Shown here: in pieces, positions 13,858 through 19,763 of the stretch
How the letters are laid out: each line of letters starts with the position of its first letter
Numbering within the stretch: the first letter of the stretch is position 1
Source of the DNA: an uncultured Collinsella sp.
GTDB lineage: Bacteria; Actinomycetota; Coriobacteriia; Coriobacteriales; Coriobacteriaceae
DNA: 19,763 nt
NCBI GenBank assembly: GCA_934630385.1
Contig: CAKTWE010000034.1
Location: forward strand, 1-19,763
Direction: 5' to 3'
The notes under the pieces: generated by a model
What the model was told of the DNA's origin: nothing
Database searches by the model: none
The model's input: only the letters and a program-made list of their open reading frames with translations
Program-made: the position numbers and the translations under genes

Positions 13858-14541
13858 ATGGCCGAGAAAACAATTGATATCGCGTCGCCGATTCTGTCAC
13901 GCAACGAGCGCTTGGCAGATCAGCTGCGCAAGCGTTTTGAACAGGCGAACACCTACGTGATTAACGTGCTGTCGAGCCCCGGCTCGGGCAAGACCACCAC
14001 GATCCTGGGCACCAACGAGCGTCTGCGAGATAAGGCCGGCCTGCGCTGCGCCGTTATCGAGGGCGATATCGCCTCGGATGTCGACGCTATCACCATGAAG
14101 GAAGCCGGCATGCCTGCCATCCAGATCAACACGGGTGGCCTGTGCCATCTCGAGGGCAACATGATCATGGAGGCTGTCGACGCGTTCGATCAGGCCATTG
14201 GTCTGGAAAAGATCGACGTCATCTTTATCGAAAACGTGGGTAACCTGGTGTGCCCGGTCGACTTTGACCTGGGCGAGAACCTGTCCATCATGATCCTCTC
14301 GGTGCCCGAGGGTGACGACAAACCCATTAAGTACCCGGGTATCTTCCAGCACGCCGGCGCACAGTTGCTCAACAAGGTCGACGTGGCCCCGGCTTTCGAT
14401 TTTGACATGGATAGGTATACTAAGACACTCGATGACCTCAATCCGCAAGCGCCGCGGTTTGCCGTGAGCGCGCGCAAGGGCGAGGGCATGGATGCCTGGT
14501 GCGATTGGCTCATCGGGCAGATTGAGCAAGCAAGGGCGTAA
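13858..14541 (+). CDS. hypB: Hydrogenase nickel-incorporation GTPase HypB
   Basis: GTPase that passes nickel to the hydrogenase large subunit, using GTP hydrolysis to drive release. P-loop SSPGSGKTT sits near residues 39-47. The metal-binding Cys-His pair of the GTPase domain is C96-H97 in GGLCHLEGN. ENVGNLVCP is the typical switch region, and NKVD is the guanine-specificity motif. At 227 aa it has no His-rich N-terminal extension and no E. coli-style CxxCGC motif, so it is the short form. The ATG at 13858 has taaggag 8 nt upstream; an in-frame GTG at 13849 overlaps that site and is unlikely. topA follows after 54 nt. Confidence 0.96.
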   Translation: MAEKTIDIASPILSRNERLADQLRKRFEQANTYVINVLSSPGSGKTTTILGTNERLRDKAGLRCAVIEGDIASDVDAITMKEAGMPAIQINTGGLCHLEGNMIMEAVDAFDQAIGLEKIDVIFIENVGNLVCPVDFDLGENLSIMILSVPEGDDKPIKYPGIFQHAGAQLLNKVDVAPAFDFDMDRYTKTLDDLNPQAPRFAVSARKGEGMDAWCDWLIGQIEQARA

Positions 14542-14595
14542 ATCGGCCGCCATACAGGTGGGCGTAGCCGCAGAGACACGAGATAGGAGCCTCTT

Positions 14596-17190
14596 TTGAA
14601 GCTCATCATCGCCGAGAAAAACGACGCCGCACGTCAGATTGCCGAGCGTCTGTCCACGGGCAAACCCAAAAAGGACAAGGTGTACAATACCGCCATCTAC
14701 CGTTTTGAGTGGAAGGGCGAGGAGTGCGTGACCATCGGCCTTGCCGGTCACATCCTGGCGCCCGATTTTTGCGACAGCGTGCTGTTCGATAAAAAGCTGG
14801 GCTGGTATTCGGTGACCGAGGACGGCGAGATGCTGCCGGCCGACATGCCCGACGGCCTGGCCCGTCCGCCCTACGACACCAAGCGCAAGCCGTTCCTTGC
14901 CGACGGCATTTCCATTAAGGGCTGGAAGCTCGAGAGCCTGCCCTACCTCACGTGGGCACCGGTCATTAAACTGCCGGCCGAGAAGGAACTCATTCGCTCG
15001 CTCAAGAACCTGGCTAAGAAGTCCGACAGCGTCATCATCGCCACGGACTTCGATCGCGAGGGCGAGCTGATCGGTTCGGACGCCCTCAACAAGGTGCGCG
15101 AGGTTGCGCCCGACTTGCCGGTCGCCCGCGCCCAGTACTCTTCGTTTACCAAGGCCGAGATCACGCACGCCTTCGATAATCTCGTCACGCTCGACCAGAA
15201 TCTGGCCGACGCTGGCGAGAGCCGTCAGCATATCGACCTTATCTGGGGTGCGGTGCTCACGCGCTATCTGACGCTCGCCAAGTTTGGCGGCTTTGGCAAC
15301 GTGCGCTCCGCTGGCCGCGTGCAGACACCGACGCTTGCCCTGGTGGTCGAGCGCGAGCGCGAGCGCATGGCGTTTGTGCCTGAGGACTATTGGCAGATTC
15401 GCGGCATGGGCGCCGCGCAGGGCGCTGCCGAGGACGACCGCTTTAAGATCGCTCACAAGACAGCGCGCTTTACCGACAAGGATGCTGCCGAGACGGCGTA
15501 TGGTCACGTCGACGGCGCCAAGACGGCGACCGTCGCCGCGGTGACTAAGCGCTCGCGCAAGCAGCAGCCGCCCACGCCGTTCGCTACGACTTCTCTACAA
15601 GCTGCCGCTGCGGCTGAGGGCATCTCGCCTGCGCGCACCATGCGCATCGCTGAGTCCCTCTACATGGCGGGCCTCATCAGCTACCCGCGTGTCGACAACA
15701 CCGTGTACCCCGCGACGCTCGATTTGGGTGCCGTGGTGAGCGACCTGGCAAAGATCAACCCGGCGCTGGCGCCTGTGTGCAAAAAGGTACTCGCCGGACC
15801 CATGAAGCCCACGCGCGGCAAGGTCGAGACCACCGACCACCCGCCTATCTATCCCACGGGCGAAGGCGACCCGTCCACGCTCGACGGCGGCCAGCGCAAG
15901 CTCTACGACCTCATTGCCCGCCGCTTCCTGGCAACGCTCATGGGTCCCGCGACCATCGAGAACACCAAGCTCGAGCTCGATGTGAACGGCGAGCCGTTTG
16001 TGGCCTCGGGCGACGTGCTGGTGACTCCGGGCTTCCGCGAGGCCTATCCGTACGGCCTTAAGCGTGATGAGCAGATGCCGCCGCTGGAGCAGGGCGATAC
16101 GGTCGATGTGTTCGACATGAAGCTCGAGGCCAAGCAGACCGAGCCGCCCGCGCGCTACAGCCAGGGCAAGCTCGTGCAGGAGATGGAAAAGCGCGGCCTG
16201 GGCACCAAGTCCACGCGCGCGAGCATCATCGAGCGCCTGTATGCCGTGCGCTACCTCAAAAACGATCCCGTGGAGCCGAGTCAGCTGGGTATCGCCATCA
16301 TCGATGCACTGTCACAGTTTGCCCCGCGCATCACGAGTCCCGATATGACCAGCGAGCTCGACGGCGACATGACCCGCGTGGAGCGCGGCGAGGACACCGA
16401 AGAGCATGTCGTGACGCACTCGCGCGCGCTGCTGGCCGGCGTGCTCGACGAGCTGCTCAAGCATACGCAGGAGCTGGGCGACGCCATCAGCGACGCCGTC
16501 ACGGCCGATGCGCGCGTGGGCGCCTGCCCCAAGTGCGGCAAGGACCTCGTCATGAAGACGAGTGCCAAGACCCGCGGCAGCTTTATCGGCTGCATGGGAT
16601 GGCCCGACTGCGACGTGACCTATCCGGTGCCGAGCGGTGTCAAGGTGAGTCCGCTCGAGGGCGAGGCGGCCGTGTGCCCCGAGTGCGGCGCGCCACGAAT
16701 TAAGTGCCAGCCGTTCCGCCAGAAGGCCTTCGAGATTTGCGTGAACCCGACGTGTCCCACCAACTACGAGCCCGACCTTAAGGTGGGCGAGTGCAAGGTG
16801 TGCGCGGAGGCCGGGCGTCACGGCGACCTGATTGCGCACAAGAGCGAGAAAAGCGGCAAGCGCTTTATCCGCTGCACCAACTACGATGACTGTGGCGTGA
16901 GCTATCCGCTGCCGGCGCGCGGTAAGCTCGAGGCGACGGGCGAGACCTGCCCCGAGTGCGGCGCCCCCATCGTGGTGGTCAACACGGCGCGCGGTCCGTG
17001 GCGTATCTGCGTCAACATGGACTGCCCGACCAAGGAGAAGAAGCCCGCCCGCGGCCGCAAGACTGCGACCAAGGCGAGTACGGCGAAGAAGACCACGGCC
17101 AAGAAAGCCACGGCTACGAAGAAGGCTTCGACCGCCAAAAAGACGACGGTCAAGAAGCCGACCACCAAGAAGACAGCCGCCGACAAGTAA
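14596..17190 (+). CDS. topA: Type IA DNA topoisomerase I
   Basis: Relaxes negative supercoils by transient single-strand cleavage. The Toprim domain begins at residue 1 (MKLIIAEKNDAARQIA) and has the acidic triad TDFDREGE (150-157). The active-site Tyr is likely Y363 in LISYPRVDNTVYP. That motif resembles archaeal topoisomerase I more than the bacterial YMRTDS form. Four C-terminal zinc ribbons follow (CPKC..., CPEC..., CKVC..., CPEC...), then a Lys/Thr/Ala-rich tail of about 50 residues. The start codon is TTG with aggag 7 nt upstream; the family's opening residues support it. 864 aa. It is the last gene of the tatA-tatC-hypA-hypB run and ends at the terminator 17223-17256. Confidence 0.93.
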   Translation: MKLIIAEKNDAARQIAERLSTGKPKKDKVYNTAIYRFEWKGEECVTIGLAGHILAPDFCDSVLFDKKLGWYSVTEDGEMLPADMPDGLARPPYDTKRKPFLADGISIKGWKLESLPYLTWAPVIKLPAEKELIRSLKNLAKKSDSVIIATDFDREGELIGSDALNKVREVAPDLPVARAQYSSFTKAEITHAFDNLVTLDQNLADAGESRQHIDLIWGAVLTRYLTLAKFGGFGNVRSAGRVQTPTLALVVERERERMAFVPEDYWQIRGMGAAQGAAEDDRFKIAHKTARFTDKDAAETAYGHVDGAKTATVAAVTKRSRKQQPPTPFATTSLQAAAAAEGISPARTMRIAESLYMAGLISYPRVDNTVYPATLDLGAVVSDLAKINPALAPVCKKVLAGPMKPTRGKVETTDHPPIYPTGEGDPSTLDGGQRKLYDLIARRFLATLMGPATIENTKLELDVNGEPFVASGDVLVTPGFREAYPYGLKRDEQMPPLEQGDTVDVFDMKLEAKQTEPPARYSQGKLVQEMEKRGLGTKSTRASIIERLYAVRYLKNDPVEPSQLGIAIIDALSQFAPRITSPDMTSELDGDMTRVERGEDTEEHVVTHSRALLAGVLDELLKHTQELGDAISDAVTADARVGACPKCGKDLVMKTSAKTRGSFIGCMGWPDCDVTYPVPSGVKVSPLEGEAAVCPECGAPRIKCQPFRQKAFEICVNPTCPTNYEPDLKVGECKVCAEAGRHGDLIAHKSEKSGKRFIRCTNYDDCGVSYPLPARGKLEATGETCPECGAPIVVVNTARGPWRICVNMDCPTKEKKPARGRKTATKASTAKKTTAKKATATKKASTAKKTTVKKPTTKKTAADK

Positions 17191-17222
17191 CGGTGCAGCC
17201 GAAACATTGCCCAAAACAAAAA

Positions 17223-17256
17223 CGAGCGAGGGTCCCGCGATCCTCGCTCGTTTTTT
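17223..17256 (+). terminator. Intrinsic terminator of the tat-hyp-topA unit
   Basis: Perfect stem cgagcgagg (17223-17231) with cctcgctcg (17242-17250), a 10-nt loop, and TTTTTT at 17251-17256. An A-run precedes it, so it may also work on the minus strand for the converging zinc-ribbon gene. Confidence 0.93.
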
Positions 17257-17258
17257 AT

Positions 17259-17316
17259 CCGGCAGTTAGGGACGTTCCTTTTCTGCCGGCAGTTTAGGAA
17301 CGTCCCTAACTGCCGG
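17259..17316. repeat. REPIN-like palindrome, CGGCAGTT-AGGGACGTTCC family, complete copy
   Basis: 21-bp perfect inverted arms (17259-17279 and 17296-17316) flank a 16-nt loop that holds its own palindrome ctgccggcag. A half copy with one change occurs at 19681-19703. The element fills the gap between the topA terminator and the converging zinc-ribbon gene. Confidence 0.85.
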
Positions 17317-17334
17317 CTCGGGAACGACAAAGCG

Positions 17335-18348
17335 CTACTTCACCTCGACGGGCGCGGCGCCGGGGTAGCGGTCCTCAAAGTCCAGGCGGTACTTATTGTC
17401 GTTGGTGCCCGCCACGTTGTCGCGTGCCAGTGGCGCCACGATTTCATCCTTGTGGCTGGCCGGGCTGGAGTACTCAAGACTGATTTCCCAGGCATCGCAA
17501 ATCACGTCGATGCGGTTCTCCAGGTCGTCGTAGAGCGTGATGATGTCTTTCCACGAGCTGTAATTCTGCGAGTCGATGGGAACGTCCAGGTCCTCGACCT
17601 CGTCCTTCAGGTCGCTAATCTGATCCTCGAGCGCCTCGGCGGCATCGCTGGCAGATTGGCGCGAGCTGCGGTCATCCTTGAGATAGTACGTGTTAAACGT
17701 GGTAGCGCAGCCGCGAACCTGCTGATCAAGATCGGAAAGCCTGCTGTAGTAGGAGCTCAGCTGGTCGTAGACGTTCTGCTCGCTTATGGTGGCGGCATCG
17801 TGGGCGTCATCATCATCGTCGTTAAGCTTGTTGGGGTCGCCCTTGACGGACACATCGTCGTCATCGTCGTCGATCTTGACCTTTTCGATCGTCGTGCCTT
17901 TGGAATCATCGGCACCCTTATCGAACGGCTTGATCATAAAGAACACGACGAGCGCGATAATCACAACGACGAGCGCGGCGATGATACCGATAAACAGGGC
18001 GTTGTTGTTTTTGGGGGCAGTAGGCGCGCCGGCCTGCGGAGCAGCGGCTGGAATCGGTTGCTGAGCCGCGGCGTTGGCCGCCGCCCATTGCTGCGTCGTG
18101 CCAACTTCGGGCTGGGGAGCGGGCACGGGCTGATGGGCGGACTGCACGGTCACGTCTGCCGGCTGGGGCTGGGTTGCGGTCGCATCGGCGCCGGAGACGG
18201 CATCGGGCGCGGGGGCGTTTTCGGCGAATGGCGTGCCCTCCTGCGCTTGCGAAACCTGGTTATCGGCGGTTGCGGGCGCCCCGCAACTGGTGCAAAAACG
18301 CTCGTCGTCTTTCAGAAGCTTGCCGCATTGGGTGCAAAACCGGGGCAT
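17335..18348 (-). CDS. Zinc-ribbon, single-pass membrane protein of unknown function
   Basis: 337 aa. The N-terminus is a zinc ribbon with two CxxC pairs (C5/C8 and C19/C22: FCTQCG, FCTSCG). A Pro/Ala/Gln-rich linker follows, then one membrane helix at about 117-138. The rest is a probably extracytoplasmic domain that starts with Asp-rich runs (about 160-182) and continues with helical, charged sequence including SDLKDEVEDLDVP. Many Gram-positive and actinobacterial proteins share the ribbon-linker-helix plan, but the outer domain is not one I can name. The start has aaagga 7 nt upstream and a TATAAT box at 18380-18385. The Asp clusters could bind Ca2+ or other cations, which is only a guess. 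Confidence 0.88.
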   Translation of the reverse strand: MPRFCTQCGKLLKDDERFCTSCGAPATADNQVSQAQEGTPFAENAPAPDAVSGADATATQPQPADVTVQSAHQPVPAPQPEVGTTQQWAAANAAAQQPIPAAAPQAGAPTAPKNNNALFIGIIAALVVVIIALVVFFMIKPFDKGADDSKGTTIEKVKIDDDDDDVSVKGDPNKLNDDDDDAHDAATISEQNVYDQLSSYYSRLSDLDQQVRGCATTFNTYYLKDDRSSRQSASDAAEALEDQISDLKDEVEDLDVPIDSQNYSSWKDIITLYDDLENRIDVICDAWEISLEYSSPASHKDEIVAPLARDNVAGTNDNKYRLDFEDRYPGAAPVEVK

Positions 18349-18379
18349 GTCGGTTCCTTTCGTTTGGTGTGTTGGCTAG

Positions 18380-18385
18380 ATTATA
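18380..18385 (-). promoter_or_regulatory. Candidate -10 box for the zinc-ribbon gene
   Basis: On the minus strand this is a perfect TATAAT, 31 nt before the ATG. The -35 position reads about gtccat, which is weak. Confidence 0.5.
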
Positions 18386-18550
18386 AGGTGGTTGAGGTGC
18401 GGATGGACTGTACCGACCCAACTGGTTACAAGAGGATGGTTGCGCCGCGCCATGTACCGTTGCATGCGTCACAATGAGTGCAAGGTGTTGAGCGTCTGGC
18501 ATGTCCGCTTATCGACGGTTCAGCGGAATGCAATGGTAGGGAGTGAGTCT

Positions 18551-19606
18551 GTGTACTGTGGCGAGCGGAGTATCGGCAGCGGCGACAAGGTGGGGTCGGC
18601 TCGACTCCCACATGGGGGCGCATCCCTTGCCGCGCCCGATTGCTCACGTCGAGTGTTTTGTGCTGCCGCGGTGACCGGAGCGTTTGCTTTGGCGGCCGGC
18701 CTCGGCGGTTGCGCCGTACACCGTAACGAAGCGAAGGGCTCCGCTGGCCCTGCCAAACAAACGTCAAAGCGGTCGTCCACGACAAAAGCGACGGCCGCTC
18801 CTAAGTCTTCTTGGATCACCGCCATTCAGCAAGATATCGAGGCTCTAGTCGAGCCGTATGGCGACTCCGTCTCGGTTTACGCCGTGGCGCTCGACCCCCA
18901 AACGTTCGACGCACTCGATGGCGAAGCCGTCGTGGCGCCCGATGAGCGTCGCGTGGCGGCAAGCATCATCAAGCTCTCCATCCTCGCGTGCGCACTCGAT
19001 GCCGCAGCGGCGGGAGAGCTGTCCCTCGACGAACGGATAACGGTGACGCAGCGGGATATCGTGGGCGGCAGCGGTAATATTCAAGCGCGCGGCGTGGGCG
19101 TGTCGTACAGTGTGGATGAGCTGCTGCGCGCCATGATCGCCCAGAGCGACAACGTGGCGGCGAATCTCATCATTAACCGGCTTGGCATGGATGCGGTCAA
19201 TGAAACATGCGTTGCATTGGGGCTGACTCAAACCGTGCTCGCTCGTCTGATGATGGACACCGATGCCCAGGCGCAGGGTCGCGAGAACTATACGAGCGCC
19301 CGCGATGCCGCGACCGTGTTGCAGCGGCTAGCGGCGGGGACAATCGCAACGCCCGAGCTCTGCGAGCGGGCACGTGGATATCTGCTAGCTCAGGAAGATA
19401 TGCGCGGTATTGTCGAGGGTGTTCCCGGTGATGTCTCGGTCGCGCACAAAACGGGTAGCCTGGCGAATGCTCAGCACGATGCGGCAATCGTCTATGCCGA
19501 ACATCCCTATGTCTTGGTCGTCCTCACCCAGGACCTCGAACGCGAGCGGGCCCTGGCCTTGGAGCGCGACATCTCCTCCGCTATCTATGCCCGCGCCCAA
19601 TCCTAA
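18551..19606 (+). CDS. Class A beta-lactamase-like serine hydrolase, predicted Tat lipoprotein
   Basis: Secreted serine hydrolase of the class A beta-lactamase fold (351 aa from the chosen GTG). SxxK is S138-I-I-K141, SDN is 199-201, and KTG is 300-302 in HKTGS. The ENYTSARD segment lies where the omega-loop Glu is expected. The N-terminus has SRRVFC (32-37), a hydrophobic stretch and the lipobox LGGC (Cys about 54), so it looks like a Tat-exported lipoprotein. It could destroy beta-lactams or act on peptidoglycan; sequence alone does not decide. The start is uncertain: GTG 18551 has taggga 8 nt upstream, while an in-frame ATG at 18533 and others further up lack a good site. It is divergent from the zinc-ribbon gene. 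Confidence 0.85.
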   Translation: MYCGERSIGSGDKVGSARLPHGGASLAAPDCSRRVFCAAAVTGAFALAAGLGGCAVHRNEAKGSAGPAKQTSKRSSTTKATAAPKSSWITAIQQDIEALVEPYGDSVSVYAVALDPQTFDALDGEAVVAPDERRVAASIIKLSILACALDAAAAGELSLDERITVTQRDIVGGSGNIQARGVGVSYSVDELLRAMIAQSDNVAANLIINRLGMDAVNETCVALGLTQTVLARLMMDTDAQAQGRENYTSARDAATVLQRLAAGTIATPELCERARGYLLAQEDMRGIVEGVPGDVSVAHKTGSLANAQHDAAIVYAEHPYVLVVLTQDLERERALALERDISSAIYARAQS

Positions 19607-19607
19607 C

Positions 19608-19670
19608 TTGCGGTGAAATGGGGACTGTTTTTGCTGATAAGAAGCCTATTCAGTCCCTATTTCACCGCAA
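19608..19670. repeat. REPIN-like palindrome, TTGCGGTGAAAT-GGGGACTG family
   Basis: 20-bp arms (19608-19627 and 19651-19670) pair at 19 of 20 positions around a 23-nt loop. It starts one base after the stop codon of the beta-lactamase-like gene. The GGGGAC next to a family-specific prefix resembles the other palindromes in this window. Confidence 0.8.
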
Positions 19671-19680
19671 CTTAGAGGGT

Positions 19681-19703
19681 CGGCAGTTGGGGACGTTCCT
19701 TTT
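19681..19703 (+). repeat. Half copy of the CGGCAGTT-GGGACGTTCC repeat
   Basis: 23 bp matching the left arm plus the following T-run of the element at 17259-17316, with one difference (g for a). No inverted partner is seen before the window ends. Confidence 0.7.
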
Positions 19704-19763
19704 AATATGAGCAGGACATTGTCAAGAGGCAAAATCGGGCCTGGTCCCAACGATATGGGGTCA

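Noticed and set aside
19671..19763. Gene start at the right edge
   Set aside because: No start with a ribosome site and no open frame of useful length; only the half repeat at 19681-19703 is clear.

Overview
The window is high-GC, densely coded bacterial DNA that looks like a gut actinobacterium of the Coriobacteriia, most likely Collinsella or a close relative. That guess rests on gene content and protein style (PcrA with an Ala/Pro-rich insert, tatA-tatC-hypA-hypB run, archaeal-looking topoisomerase I), not on a database search. No phage, IS transposase, rRNA, tRNA or CRISPR array is visible. All protein genes belong to ordinary housekeeping or metabolic families. The unusual content lies between the genes.

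Layout. 1-348: a nested inverted repeat with a terminator-like hairpin, a REPIN-like palindrome, and the promoter region of a PcrA/UvrD helicase gene (349-3249). 3250-3684: the convergent gap between the helicase and manA holds two related palindromic elements. Each has 30-bp perfect arms that differ between elements, around a nearly identical ~70-bp core. Two intrinsic terminators lie between them. 3685-5412 (minus): a GntR/UTRA regulator followed by mannose-6-phosphate isomerase. Divergent from these is a ROK sugar kinase (5753-6706), so this is a small hexose-phosphate module. 6873-7796: family II inorganic pyrophosphatase with a strong terminator. 8064-9422: NhaA Na+/H+ antiporter whose leader contains a terminator-like hairpin. 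9423-9794: non-coding, with a 15-bp terminator stem and an inverted pair of diverged 34-bp repeats. 9795-10049 (minus): a small unknown protein. 10200-11861: an aspartate-type aminotransferase and a STAS-domain protein.

12016-17190: a probable five-gene operon, tatA-tatC-hypA-hypB-topA, ending at a clear terminator. TatA/TatC form a minimal Tat export pore. HypA/HypB deliver nickel to NiFe hydrogenases, which are typical Tat substrates, so the grouping makes sense although no hydrogenase structural gene is in view. The hypA 3' end is duplicated as a 39-bp tandem repeat. 17335-18348 (minus) is a zinc-ribbon membrane protein. Divergent from it, 18551-19606 is a class A beta-lactamase-like lipoprotein with a Tat-type signal.

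Several gaps carry palindromes built from a family-specific prefix plus a shared GGGAC-type core (143-209, 6709-6785, 17259-17316, 19608-19670, 19681-19703), resembling REP/REPIN elements. The paired elements at 3257-3386 and 3538-3666 are the most unusual feature: each sits directly behind a stop codon, in the same orientation relative to the gene it follows.
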